Source: Anaerolineae bacterium (GTDB lineage: Bacteria > Chloroflexota > Anaerolineae > Anaerolineales > UBA11858). From it: a stretch of DNA of 44,939 nt. A model generated the notes under the pieces. That model was not told the DNA's origin, searched no databases, and was given only the letters and a program-made list of their open reading frames with translations. Below, one piece after another: positions 28,913 through 39,903 of the stretch. The DNA is taken from assembly GCA_011176615.1 (NCBI GenBank), contig DUEG01000006.1, positions 1 to 44,939 on the forward strand, written 5' to 3'. The translations under genes were made by a program, and so were the position numbers. The first letter of the stretch is position 1. Each line of letters starts with the position of its first letter.

Positions 28913-28952
28913 TCCCCGACCAAACTGTTCTGAGGTCGGGGACTTTTTTTTT
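28913..28952 (+). terminator. Intrinsic terminator of dnaK
   Basis: TCCCCGAC...GTCGGGGA hairpin followed by a run of nine T. Confidence 0.9.
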
Positions 28953-29234
28953 AAATAACCACACATCGAAATGGAAATGATTTATCGTATTAAATCCGCC
29001 ATAAAGAATACAATAAAATAATCCGAGAATTTGACCATAAAAAGACAATGCTTGTTGTTCCGTAGCAGTAACCATTGAAAAAAATCATTCAGGCACAAAA
29101 ACCCATCCCGTTAAATTATCCTACACGATTTGTTACTGTTCTTATCGATTGTTAATCTGCTTACTTAAAAAAAGAGGGTAAACCATGAAGAATATTCCCG
29201 TTAAATAATTGTATGATGTGATAGAATTTATCAA

Positions 29235-29627
29235 ATGCACGAGCAAAAATCACCTACAATCCTATCGTTTCTTCCCTCATTTATCATTTTGTCTGCAATT
29301 GGTTGGGGAGGATTAATATTTCTATTGACCAAAACATTGCCAAACATCGGGCCACGGTGGCTTTTCTTTTTCTTTAGCGTATTTGCGGTTACGGGTACAG
29401 TAATGCCTATAATCATTTTGCTCAATCGCAGATTTCCTAGCAAACCCCCGGCTTCGCAATTTGTGATTATTAGGGAAGCCATTTTAGTAGGCATCTATTT
29501 TCCAATTCTTGCATGGTTGCAATTAAGTAGAGTATTAACGCCAATATTAGCATTATTATTGGCGATTGGGGTATCCTTAATTGAGTGGTTATTACGCTTA
29601 CGGGAAAAAAGCCGCTGGGAACCATAA
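29235..29627 (+). CDS. Small integral membrane hypothetical protein (130 aa)
   Basis: ORF with several hydrophobic helices (FIILSAIGWGGLIFLLTKTLPNIGPRWLFFFFSVFAVTGTVMPIIILL...LLALLLAIGVSLIEWLL). Confidence 0.75.
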   Translation: MHEQKSPTILSFLPSFIILSAIGWGGLIFLLTKTLPNIGPRWLFFFFSVFAVTGTVMPIIILLNRRFPSKPPASQFVIIREAILVGIYFPILAWLQLSRVLTPILALLLAIGVSLIEWLLRLREKSRWEP

Positions 29628-30175
29628 AAAAAACATTATGAAACCTTTTCGAATAGGGTGGTGTTATTTATATAAAGTCTTGAAGCACCATTAAACAACG
29701 AATTGCTATGATCAACCAATATATACAACCATGAGGATCCATTAATCATATTTCAAAATCGCAGGATCTATTACTGAACCAATAGTAATGAAAACGATTT
29801 CTAAGCCAGTTCAAGACACAAATTATTTCTTTGTAAGCCATGGCTGTTCAAAAATCTATAGATTATAGATAAATTTATATTATTTTTCAGAAGATAAGGT
29901 ACTAGATCAATCGCAAGCCAAGATGATCGTAGGAAGAGAAAATTTATTCGATAAATTCAAAAATACATCTATATAAGAGCACCCCTATGGGATAAGATAG
30001 CCTCAATAGTATTATCAGATACTCTTAAATAGAATATTATGAATAAAAGCGGAAATACAATACAAATCATCACACAAATGAAAAACAATCTAATCCTTTT
30101 TTACCCATACATCATTCTTACAGAGCAGGCATTTGCACTACAATATAGAATTCGATGTACTTTGGAGAATGCACA

Positions 30176-30994
30176 ATGAAAAATATGCAAGAGCAAGTTA
30201 TGCGCGTATTAAAGGCTACCAGCAGAACCTTTTATCTTCCTGTCGTGAGGTTACCACAAGGTTTGCAAGAATCAGTAGCATCCGCATATCTTTGCATGCG
30301 TGCAATTGACGAGATCGAAGATCATGACGAATTAGATCGTATATTAAAAGCAAAAATTCTACGCAAGGTGAGCCAGATACTTCAAACGCAGACTTTCGTC
30401 GGCAAAAAAATGGTTAAGGACCTGGAGCAATTATTTTATTCTCATAGAAACACATTACCAGAAGTAACTCTGAGGCTCGGAGAGTGGATAACCTACTCAC
30501 CCGATACAATCGCTCCAAGAATCCTAGATGCAGCAATCTCTTTAGCAGAGCGAATGGCTCAATGGGTCGACCGTAATTGGTCAATCGAAACCAAAGCCGA
30601 TCTCGACGGTTACACATTCAGCGTAGCAGGGGCAGTAGGCTTATTAATGTGCGATATTTGGGCTTGGTTCGATGGAACCCAAATCAACCGCATTAGTGCA
30701 GTTCGCTTTGGCAGAGGATTACAAGCGGTCAATATCCTTAGGAATCGAACCTCCGATTTAAAAAGGAATGTGGACTTCTTTCCTGCTGGTTGGGAAGCAG
30801 AAAATATGTTTACCTACGCACGATCCAATCTTGAATTGGCGAAAGCAGAAATTAAAACTATGCCACAAAAAGCATTTGAATATTTCGTCGAAATTCCTTT
30901 GCTCTTAGCTGAAGCAACTCTCGATGCCCTGGAACGGGGAGAAGAAAAACTAAGTAGGCGTCAAGTACTTGCAATTGTTCAAAATCTCCAGTAA
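30176..30994 (+). CDS. Squalene/phytoene synthase family protein
   Basis: First Asp motif region AYLCMRAIDEIEDHDEL; second motif region LQAVNILRNRTSDLKRNVDFFPAGW. ATG at 30176 is preceded by GGAG; the track start is 30155. Confidence 0.85.
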   Translation: MKNMQEQVMRVLKATSRTFYLPVVRLPQGLQESVASAYLCMRAIDEIEDHDELDRILKAKILRKVSQILQTQTFVGKKMVKDLEQLFYSHRNTLPEVTLRLGEWITYSPDTIAPRILDAAISLAERMAQWVDRNWSIETKADLDGYTFSVAGAVGLLMCDIWAWFDGTQINRISAVRFGRGLQAVNILRNRTSDLKRNVDFFPAGWEAENMFTYARSNLELAKAEIKTMPQKAFEYFVEIPLLLAEATLDALERGEEKLSRRQVLAIVQNLQ

Positions 30995-31350
30995 GAAGAA
31001 CAACCTCATTAATTATCCCAATCTTGTCGGATTCACTAAGTATTCAATCTCAGGATTCTTCTTATTAGTCCATACAGTGACGATAGCATTGTCAGGAAAA
31101 AGTCAGAAAGATCATTAGCAACGCCCATTTCGTAAAATCAAGTTAAATGATCTCTACTTGGATTGAAAGTAGTTCCAAAACATAAATACGTAAAATAAGA
31201 GACCAACGGTATAAGCAGAATCGAAATCTTACAAAACCCGAATACCCAAAAAAGGCAAACCATTTCCACAAGTGATTGTCCGAGTGTTCCATACGACAAT
31301 TAATCCGTTACAATATAAGAAATTAATTCATTACTTTCGGGAGAATCATC

Positions 31351-32589
31351 GTGAAATCCGATATCGATCAATTGATGTTCAATAATAATGTCGACGCATT
31401 ATTAGTAACAGGACCTGCTCAACATAATCCATATATGACATACCTGACAGGAGGTGGGCACCTTACTTACGCTGATTTGATTAAGAAAAGGGGAGAAAAA
31501 CCAATATTATTTTATAACCCAATGGAACGAGAAGAAGCCGCAAAGACTGGGTTGCCAACTAAAAACCTCTCCAATTACCATTACCTGGAATTGCTAAAGG
31601 AATCTAATGGTGATCACATCAAAGCCAAAGCAATGCGTTACCAGAAGATGCTAATCGAAGTAGGGTTAACATCAGGGAATATAATTATCTATGGAAACGC
31701 AGATGCTGGTGAGAGTTTTGCAATATTTTCCGAGTTACAGAATTTGATGCCAAAACTAATTCTGCAAGGCGAATCGAGCAATGCAATGCTCTTGCAAGCA
31801 ATGGCAACAAAAGATAATCATGAGATCCAGCGAATGCGTAAGATGGGCACAATAACCACAGAAGTCGTAGGATTGGTTGCTGATTTTCTAACAAGCCAAC
31901 AAGTAAAAGATGATGTGTTGGTCACGTCAGACGACAAACCAATTACTATTGGTGATGTAAAAAACAAAATAAATCTTTGGTTAGCAGAGCGGGGCGCAGA
32001 AAACCCGGAAGGTACAATCTTTGCAATCGGACACGATGCGGGGATCCCGCACAGTTCGGGAAATCCACAAGATTATTTAAGGCTTGGAAAAACCATCGTT
32101 TTTGACATATTCCCCTGTGAAGCAGGGGGAGGTTATTTTTATGATTTCACACGAACTTGGTGTTTGGGTTACGCCCCGGATGAAGCCATATCGCTATACG
32201 AAGATGTGCATGCAGTCTACCAACAAGTGATGAATGAATTGCACCTCAACAAACGCTGTGAAATATATCAGGATAGAACTTGTGACCTATTTGAAGCACG
32301 CGGACATCAAACAATCAGAAGTAATCCCAATACTCTCGAAGGATATGTTCATTCTTTAGGACATGGACTGGGTTTGCATATTCACGAAAAACCTTGGTTT
32401 GGTCGCAGTGCTTCTGATAAAGATATTCTTGCGCCTGGTGTTGTTGTTACAATTGAACCCGGGTTATATTATCCTGAGCGGAATCTCGGCTGCCGTTTAG
32501 AGGACACAGTGTGGGTAAAACCAGACGGCAAGATGGAAATCCTTAGCCAATATCCTCTAGACCTTGTTCTGCCAATGAAGAGAAAATAA
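31351..32589 (+). CDS. M24-family metallopeptidase (Xaa-Pro aminopeptidase-like)
   Basis: IVFDIFPCEAGGGYFYDFTRTW; VHSLGHGLGLHIHEKP; VTIEPGLYYPERNLGCRLEDTVWV. GTG start with GGGAGA SD. Confidence 0.93.
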   Translation: MKSDIDQLMFNNNVDALLVTGPAQHNPYMTYLTGGGHLTYADLIKKRGEKPILFYNPMEREEAAKTGLPTKNLSNYHYLELLKESNGDHIKAKAMRYQKMLIEVGLTSGNIIIYGNADAGESFAIFSELQNLMPKLILQGESSNAMLLQAMATKDNHEIQRMRKMGTITTEVVGLVADFLTSQQVKDDVLVTSDDKPITIGDVKNKINLWLAERGAENPEGTIFAIGHDAGIPHSSGNPQDYLRLGKTIVFDIFPCEAGGGYFYDFTRTWCLGYAPDEAISLYEDVHAVYQQVMNELHLNKRCEIYQDRTCDLFEARGHQTIRSNPNTLEGYVHSLGHGLGLHIHEKPWFGRSASDKDILAPGVVVTIEPGLYYPERNLGCRLEDTVWVKPDGKMEILSQYPLDLVLPMKRK

Positions 32590-32620
32590 CGTTATTTAGC
32601 TTGTGTGAAAAGAGTCGGCA

Positions 32621-33724
32621 ATGGATCAAGTCAAACAAATGGTAGATAATAGATTCCAAAGTGATATTCCTATTCGAATCCTCGGTGTTGAAACATCATG
32701 TGACGAAACCGCCGCTGCAATCGTCGAGAATGGACGAATCATTCTATCCAACATCGTTGCTTCCCAAGCAGATTTGCACGCACAATTCGGAGGCGTATTT
32801 CCAGAAGTGGCTTCCCGCCAACATATCAAAACCATATTTCCTGTAGTACAACAAGCGCTTAAAAATGCCCATATCGGTCTGTCTGATTTAGATGCAATTG
32901 CTGTCACACGAGGACCAGGATTACCTGGTTCACTTGTGGTTGGCATGAATGCAGCCAAAGGAATGGCGATGGGGTGTGGTTTACCATTATTGGGGGTGAA
33001 TCATCTTGAGGGACACCTATACTCCGCATGGTTAGCGCATGATGGGATTGAAGAAAGCATTGAGCAAGAGAATAAGGAACTTCCGCCCGAACCACAATTT
33101 CCCCTCCTCGCCTTGATTGTCTCAGGTGGTCATACAGAATTGATCTTAATGCATGGACACCTCGACTATGAACGACTTGGGGGAACGCTTGACGATGCTG
33201 CGGGAGAGGCTTTCGACAAAATCGCACGTCTCTTAGGGTTCCCCTACCCCGGAGGCCCATCTATACAAAAGGCATCAAAAGAGGGAAATCCAAAAGCGTT
33301 TGAATTCCCTCGTGCATGGCTGAATGAAAGATGGGATTTCTCATTCAGCGGGTTAAAAACCGCTGTCTTAAGAGAGGTAAAGAAATTGGAAAAGGTATCC
33401 CAGAATTTACCGGTTAATGACCTTGCAGCCAGTTTCCAAGAGGCAGTAATCGACGTACTAGTCGGTAAGACACTCAAAGCCGCAAATGAATACCAAGTCA
33501 AGGAGATCATTATAGCGGGTGGTGTCTCTGCAAACGAGGCTCTACGCCTGAAATTCAAACAAGACTCTCCTTATCCATTACATATTCCACCCATACAAAT
33601 GTGTACAGATAATGCAGCAATGATCGCAGGTTTAGGTTATTACCGCTTCATCGCTGGTCAACGAGATACCTATGACATGGATGTCTTGCCCAATTGGCCC
33701 CTCTCTGAGGCTTCTTCATTATAA
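32621..33724 (+). CDS. tsaD: tRNA N6-adenosine threonylcarbamoyltransferase
   Basis: [62 protein letters not shown]. Confidence 0.98.
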   Translation: MDQVKQMVDNRFQSDIPIRILGVETSCDETAAAIVENGRIILSNIVASQADLHAQFGGVFPEVASRQHIKTIFPVVQQALKNAHIGLSDLDAIAVTRGPGLPGSLVVGMNAAKGMAMGCGLPLLGVNHLEGHLYSAWLAHDGIEESIEQENKELPPEPQFPLLALIVSGGHTELILMHGHLDYERLGGTLDDAAGEAFDKIARLLGFPYPGGPSIQKASKEGNPKAFEFPRAWLNERWDFSFSGLKTAVLREVKKLEKVSQNLPVNDLAASFQEAVIDVLVGKTLKAANEYQVKEIIIAGGVSANEALRLKFKQDSPYPLHIPPIQMCTDNAAMIAGLGYYRFIAGQRDTYDMDVLPNWPLSEASSL

Positions 33725-34136
33725 ATAATCCAACGATAAACTAATGTTATTACCATTTGCTTGCATACTTTTCGACTTCAACCAAAAGACAGTTTGTTCA
33801 AGAATTTCCAATAATATGTAAATAAAATCAACATTGAGCCAGTTGCATATTAACATGTATTGGCAGCCTGACAACAGCATCATTTCGTTATGCTAACCAA
33901 GAAGTCATTACTATTTTGGGGGCAAGTTTGAGATCGTCTAAATGACGGAGACTATTTCTATCCATGGCTCTTAAATCCACGTCTCAATCTCTGACATTAA
34001 GGGATGCACGGATAGGGGATATTTAAGTGATGGGTATTATATTTTTACCACGGCAAAGATCACCATCGCTAAATTTGAAGACCAGGTATATGAAAGGAAA
34101 TTATACTCGTACTCCGGTTAACACCAAATTAGTCGT

Positions 34137-35363
34137 TCACGGTAAGTACTGGATGTGATCTTCAGAACTGACAATGCTCTTGCTAAGTCTTCTATAAGTA
34201 AGAATAGCCAAGAAAACCAGCAAGGCAAAACCCCAACTCAACAAAAGTACTTTAGGAAAAGCATTTGCCCCATTTGAAATTTCCATCCCGACAAACCAAG
34301 GGAGAATAATTCCTCCCGCACTACCAACAGCCCAGAGAATCCCGTTTCTTGTCCCAGTAATTTGGATCATTCGTTCCGTTATTGCAAATGTTATCGGGAA
34401 CAATGATGCAATCGAAAGCCCAACACCCAAGATCATTATCCAGGCTGCGGTTATAGAACCCGGGAATATTAGGACGAGACTTATACTACCAATTGCTCCT
34501 AAGAGACAAGCGAGGACTAATCTTCTTGGGGTAAATTTAATTGCCAGCGGGATCATCAATAAGCGACCAACTGTGATTGCCACCCAAAATGCCGTGTTAA
34601 ATAATGATGCAGTACGCATATCTCCAAGAGCACTGCTTGTAATAAATGTATGAATCCAACCCCCAAAACTAACCTCTGCTCCTACATATAATAAAAATAG
34701 GATTGCAAAAGCCACAAAAGAGAAAATCGGAAGTGGAGCAGCACTTTCCTCCACAGTTCTCGACCTGATGTTAGGCGATGGACTTCGCCAAGCCAAGATT
34801 ATCCCAGGAATTAGCAACAATCCGATTATCAAGTACGAGAAAACCCCACCATAGGGCACTCGATCGAAAAAAGACACAATTAGTGGCGAAAAAACACTGC
34901 CAAGTCCAGCAAAGAAAAACATTGCTGTGAGAAATGGCCCGGATTTATGTCCATGCACCCAAGCGAGCAATGTATTACTGCCAACATCGACACCTCCAAG
35001 CATTACCCCAGTAAAAAATATAAATACAAGCATGAAACCAAGGGAGGGAAGCCAAGGAATACTAACAGTAATCAATGCGGAAGCGATGAATATAAACATC
35101 AATATCCGATGACCGGAGACACGATCATATAAGCGACCAAATAATAATGATCCGATCAGATAGCCAAACGACCTTGCTGAAAACAACAATCCTATCTGAC
35201 TAACGCCCACCTGTGCTTGAGTGGATAAATAATGCAGCGTCGGACCTAAAGATGATATGATCGCTCCAAGAACAAAATAAGCATAAAAATATACGAAAGT
35301 TTGTCGTTTAGAAGTGACACTTTCGAACATTAGAATGCGTTTGAACATAAAGTTTGATCCCAT
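34137..35363 (-). CDS. Major facilitator superfamily transporter
   Basis: About 12 hydrophobic segments; GYLIGSLLFGRLYDRVSGHRIL. Confidence 0.9.
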   Translation of the reverse strand: MGSNFMFKRILMFESVTSKRQTFVYFYAYFVLGAIISSLGPTLHYLSTQAQVGVSQIGLLFSARSFGYLIGSLLFGRLYDRVSGHRILMFIFIASALITVSIPWLPSLGFMLVFIFFTGVMLGGVDVGSNTLLAWVHGHKSGPFLTAMFFFAGLGSVFSPLIVSFFDRVPYGGVFSYLIIGLLLIPGIILAWRSPSPNIRSRTVEESAAPLPIFSFVAFAILFLLYVGAEVSFGGWIHTFITSSALGDMRTASLFNTAFWVAITVGRLLMIPLAIKFTPRRLVLACLLGAIGSISLVLIFPGSITAAWIMILGVGLSIASLFPITFAITERMIQITGTRNGILWAVGSAGGIILPWFVGMEISNGANAFPKVLLLSWGFALLVFLAILTYRRLSKSIVSSEDHIQYLP

Positions 35364-35891
35364 TATTAGATTGGTGAGGATTGATTTCGTTTGTTTTTTA
35401 TAGATTCAATTCATATTCGCAACAATGAGTATCAAGCGCAAGAACCGGCTATAGAAAGAGAACTAATATAGAAAATAATGAGTTTTTATCCGAAAGAATC
35501 ACTCGCTGTTCACCGAAATTAAGGTTAACGTTCTTACCTCATCACGCAACTTATCGCGCTAGGGCAACAAAACCTATCAACATCCCCAATCTCCTTAGAT
35601 GTTCTTCTAAGAGAATAGATGCCTTTGAAAGAAAAAGAGCGGTGCCGCGTTTTCTAGTGTAATCCCGTAAGCATTTAGTTTCTTTAAGAACAGAGTCCTT
35701 CTCAACACATTAATCATCTTCTCAATCATTGCGAATGTAATTATATTATTCTCTAGTAAAACGGCTGAAGAATATCATCATTTGATGGTATTGATTCCAG
35801 GCACCTATTGCAAAATTCCTTATCTTATCTTCTCAAGTCTTTCTTGCTGGTCATAACCCGCTAACCAATAGGATACTAGATATATTTCTTC

Positions 35892-36494
35892 CTATTCAGA
35901 ATCATGCTTGGTCAAATAAATTAAAGGTAACGATAATATAGTCATCCCATATTTTATTAGCAGATTGAAGATAAAAATATCAAGAACGGCTGACCATGGT
36001 AACGTGAATGCAAACGCTCCAACTGCAAAGATGATGTTGTCAATCGGTACACTGACGCTATTGCTCACTAACACACGTAACCATTGATAACGTCTTGTAA
36101 TTTTCGTGACAAACCATTGGTAAACCTCAGTATCTGTTAACTCAGAAAAGACTTCGGCAATAATTGAAGCAACAACTATTCTCCAAACTGGAGCCATAAT
36201 TGTTTTAAATGCCGCATTATTATTCCAACCAGGGGCAGGAGGCACATTACTAATCCAAACGAAATACAATGCCATTAACAAATTAATAACACCCGCAGCA
36301 ATAACCAACGCCCTCGCATTATGGTGCCCCAGAGCCTTATGCACAACATCGCGCAAAGTGAAGGTGACGGGATAAATAAATGTGCCCATGTCGACTGCTA
36401 ACCCTAACACATACCCAATCTTTAGGCTCGCGATATCTGACAGCATCTGTGCTGCAATATATGCTGCGACTGCTAGGGTTCCAACAATGCTCAT
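35892..36494 (-). CDS. VUT/YhhQ-family (queuosine precursor-type) transporter
   Basis: AAYIAAQMLSDIASLKIGYVLGLAVDMGTFIYPVTFTLRDVVHKALGHHNAR; NSVSVPIDNIIFAVGAF. Confidence 0.85.
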   Translation of the reverse strand: MSIVGTLAVAAYIAAQMLSDIASLKIGYVLGLAVDMGTFIYPVTFTLRDVVHKALGHHNARALVIAAGVINLLMALYFVWISNVPPAPGWNNNAAFKTIMAPVWRIVVASIIAEVFSELTDTEVYQWFVTKITRRYQWLRVLVSNSVSVPIDNIIFAVGAFAFTLPWSAVLDIFIFNLLIKYGMTILSLPLIYLTKHDSE

Positions 36495-36683
36495 CTTAAA
36501 ATCTCCAAATTATTAAACCAGGACTCCTAATTTTCAGAACATTTATCAAATGCTGTGCTATATGGTAAAAATATGTTTTCGTTATTAGTATAGCAATGAC
36601 TTCGAATGACATTTCTCAAATTCTAGAAGATTGAACAAATTTTATTTGAAACACTCATAGGAGAATACTATAATATTGTGGCT

Positions 36684-37211
36684 TTACGCCCGCCAAAACC
36701 CTCTTCTCAAAGGTCTAACTTCCTCCGCAGTGATAAACGCATTATCATCTACCCCTAGTACAATTTTCTCTACTTCCTTAACCTGCTTGCGTAATACACT
36801 ACTAATTAAAATCGTAACCATGCCATCACGACCTCTGGCTGGCAATTCGGTAACTGCATATCCCATTTCTCGCAATCGATTTGCAATTGCAGACCCCAAA
36901 TTAGGACTAATGATCCTTAAATACATATGACCAATAGCCATCTTCTCATCAAGGAACATCCCAACCACATTCCCCGTTGCAAACCCCGCAGCATATCCAA
37001 CGATATTTAACAAATTATCCAAATTACTTAGCACCGAAGTGATCACAAATATATAAACGGATGCCTGTAAAAAACCAAGTATCCATGCATATCCTTTTTC
37101 CCCTCTAATCACAAACAATACTCGAACTGTATCCAGGGACATACCCACGATACGTAAACCGAATATAAGCAATGCCTGTAATAAAGCATCTATTGTAAAA
37201 ATCAAACTCAT
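36684..37211 (-). CDS. UPF0316 / DUF5698-DUF2179-like membrane protein
   Basis: GLRIVGMSLDTVRVLFVIRGEKGYAWILGFLQASVYIFVITSVLSNLDNLLNIVGYAAGFATGNVVGMFLDEKMAIGH followed by a soluble DUF2179-like domain. Confidence 0.85.
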   Translation of the reverse strand: MSLIFTIDALLQALLIFGLRIVGMSLDTVRVLFVIRGEKGYAWILGFLQASVYIFVITSVLSNLDNLLNIVGYAAGFATGNVVGMFLDEKMAIGHMYLRIISPNLGSAIANRLREMGYAVTELPARGRDGMVTILISSVLRKQVKEVEKIVLGVDDNAFITAEEVRPLRRGFWRA

Positions 37212-37315
37212 TGATTAATTCTCCACAAACCCATCCCATCTGAAGAAACAACTTCTTTTACAGGTAGAGATGCTTTGTTAATTAGAAAGATCATTAAACT
37301 ATCAAATAAAACCTG

Positions 37316-39490
37316 TTAATCCAACTCTCTGTTTTTTTCATGCTTCATGGCTGGAACATACAAATCCAGAGTATATTCCTTTACCATCCGGCGCATACTG
37401 AATTGAGGAGCAAGCGTCCGAATTGATTCTTTCATCCGAGAAATCCACTCCCCTGGTAAATTATCCGAAGAACGCAAATTATAATAAAGCGGGATAATCT
37501 CATTTTCTAATGTATCATACAAACTCTGAGAATCCATTTCGTCTTGACGTTGAGGATCATCATAATCGGTGTCATCTCCAATAGCCCATCCATTACGACC
37601 ATTAAAACCCTCGCGCCACCATCCATCCAATACTGAAAAATTCAATGCTCCATTCAATGCCGCTTTCATACCGGAGGTGCCTGATGCTTCGTTGGGGCGT
37701 CTTGGTGTGTTCAACCACACATCGACACCTTGAACCAAATAGCGAGCCAGATTCATATCATAGTCTTCGAGAAATACCAATCTTCCTCCGTTCTCAGCCT
37801 TTTTAACAGCACGATATACTTCCTGAATGAGCAATTTCCCTGGCTCGTCAGCAGGATGGGCTTTTCCTGCGAAGATAATTTGCAATGGCATATTTGGTTG
37901 ATTTAGAATACCCAACAACCGATCTAGATCCCTGAGTATCAAATCTGCCCTTTTATAAGTAGCAAATCGTCTTGCGAATCCAATCGTTAAGGTATAAGGA
38001 TCTAACAGGGCACCTGCTGCAATGACCTGAACAGGATGAACAGTAGTGTTCAACCACTGTTTCCGTGCACGATCACGCATGTATGCAATCAATTTGCGTT
38101 TCAAATGGCGTCTTATTTCCCAAATCTCTGAATCTGGGATATCCTCAATTTTAGCCCAAACCTCTGGGTCATCCGCATGTTCAATCCAATCCATTCCAAG
38201 GTAACCATTGTATAAATGAAACAAGCGCCTTGCAATCCACGTTCCTGAATGGATGCCATTGGTAATATATGTAATAGGAACATCATCTTCTTTTAGATCA
38301 GACCAGATAAAATGCCAAATTTTCCGCGCAACATGACCGTGTAATTCTGAAACCCCATTACGTCGTTCAGCAGTGCGAAATGCTAATAATGGCATACTAT
38401 AAAGTTCACCCCAAGGCTGTTTCCGACGAGCCAAATCAATAAATGCATCTCGGTCTAATCCAAGTTCTGTCCAATAATTAGAAAAGTATTTATCAATCAA
38501 CCATAATGGGAATTCATCACTACCAGCAGGAACAGGGGTGTGCGTTGTAAAAATCGTGGTCTTTTTTATCTTATCGAGCGCTTCTTCAAATACAATACCG
38601 CTTGCAACCATTTCACGAGCCCTTTCTAGAGTTTGAAAAGCAGAATGTCCTTCGTTCATATGCCATACTTGTGGGTTATAACCTAACATTCGCAAGGCTC
38701 GTACGCCTCCTATCCCAAGGATAATCTCTTGAGAGATGCGTAACTCCAGATCACTAATGTACAATTTCGAAGTTAATTCTCGGTCTGCAGGAGCATTCTC
38801 CTCCACATCGGTATCCAACAAAAACAATGGGTTTCGTCCAACTTGAATCTTCCAAAGTTGCGCCAAGACCTCTCGACCTGGGAGATCCACAGAAATATTA
38901 AGTTGTTCACTGTCTTGCCCAAAAACAGGAAGCACTGGTAAATCATTAAAATCAAGATGAAAATTACGCGCTTCCTGCCAACCATCCTCTGTAATATGTT
39001 GAGTGAAATAGCCGCGTGTATAAAGAAATCCAATCGCGACAAGGGGTAAACCCAAATCACTTGCTTCTTTGATATGGTCTCCTGAAAGAACTCCTAAACC
39101 GCCCGCATAGATAGGTAATGTCTCATGCAATCCGAATTCTGTCGAGAGGTAAGCGATTGGCAACTTAACAAACTTAGAAGCAGTCTCATCAATACTTGAC
39201 CACGTATTCTCCCCTTTCATATACTCATCAAATTCTTTGAAGATATGATCGTACAAATCAAGATAATAAAGGTCATATGTGACGGCGTTCAAACGTGCTC
39301 GTTCAACCTGTCGAAGGAACTTTACAGGATTATGATAAACCTGCTCCCAGGTCTCCTGATCAATGAAACGAAATAATCGCTCAGCATCAGGGTACCATGT
39401 CCACCAAAGATTGTACGCCAGTTCACCCAAGCGTTTTATTCGACGGGGAAGGCTAAAGTGATTTCGGATTTCTGTTCGATATGTTTCCAT
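37316..39490 (-). CDS. Alpha-glucan (glycogen) phosphorylase, GT35
   Basis: IAYLSTEFGLHETLPIYAGGLGVLSGDHIKEASDLGLPLVAIG; WHMNEGHSAFQTLER; TPRRPNEASGTSGMKAALNGALNFSVLDGWW. Confidence 0.96.
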   Translation of the reverse strand: METYRTEIRNHFSLPRRIKRLGELAYNLWWTWYPDAERLFRFIDQETWEQVYHNPVKFLRQVERARLNAVTYDLYYLDLYDHIFKEFDEYMKGENTWSSIDETASKFVKLPIAYLSTEFGLHETLPIYAGGLGVLSGDHIKEASDLGLPLVAIGFLYTRGYFTQHITEDGWQEARNFHLDFNDLPVLPVFGQDSEQLNISVDLPGREVLAQLWKIQVGRNPLFLLDTDVEENAPADRELTSKLYISDLELRISQEIILGIGGVRALRMLGYNPQVWHMNEGHSAFQTLERAREMVASGIVFEEALDKIKKTTIFTTHTPVPAGSDEFPLWLIDKYFSNYWTELGLDRDAFIDLARRKQPWGELYSMPLLAFRTAERRNGVSELHGHVARKIWHFIWSDLKEDDVPITYITNGIHSGTWIARRLFHLYNGYLGMDWIEHADDPEVWAKIEDIPDSEIWEIRRHLKRKLIAYMRDRARKQWLNTTVHPVQVIAAGALLDPYTLTIGFARRFATYKRADLILRDLDRLLGILNQPNMPLQIIFAGKAHPADEPGKLLIQEVYRAVKKAENGGRLVFLEDYDMNLARYLVQGVDVWLNTPRRPNEASGTSGMKAALNGALNFSVLDGWWREGFNGRNGWAIGDDTDYDDPQRQDEMDSQSLYDTLENEIIPLYYNLRSSDNLPGEWISRMKESIRTLAPQFSMRRMVKEYTLDLYVPAMKHEKNRELD

Positions 39491-39903
39491 AAAGTTTATT
39501 CCCTTGCAAAGATACGCCCGGACAAGAGTTTAATTCCAACATTCCACAAATCAAGTATCTAAAAACCTACTATCATATGGAAAGCTCATATGTCTCGCTT
39601 GTTCCGGGTGTAATACTAATTCAAATTATTGATAACACGTTCGTTATGAAAGAATACAAATTATCTTACCACCATTTATATGAAGTAATAATCAAAACCG
39701 GTTTCAGTTCATAAACTTGATTATAACAAACACTCCAATCGGATGCAATCACCACAATTTTTATTCAGGGTTACACACCGAACCTGGTTCTCCAATCCAG
39801 TAAAATGATAGCATCTTAGAGCAGTTTCATTTCTTGTAATCTAAACACTAAAGAGATACAATACTTATAGCCAAATTTTCTTTACACCAAGAGTCTCTAG
39901 AAT

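Noticed and set aside
32904-33558. Two minus-strand ORFs (118 and 104 aa) inside tsaD
   Set aside because: Shadow frames of a well-supported conserved gene.
36495-36683. Search for a preQ1 riboswitch upstream of the YhhQ-type transporter
   Set aside because: No recognisable preQ1 aptamer sequence seen by eye; a covariance-model scan would be needed.
39574-39592. Two CATATG hexamers 13 bp apart between the glucan phosphorylase and lutA genes
   Set aside because: Each is a short self-palindrome that is common by chance in AT-rich DNA; no longer symmetry supports an operator.
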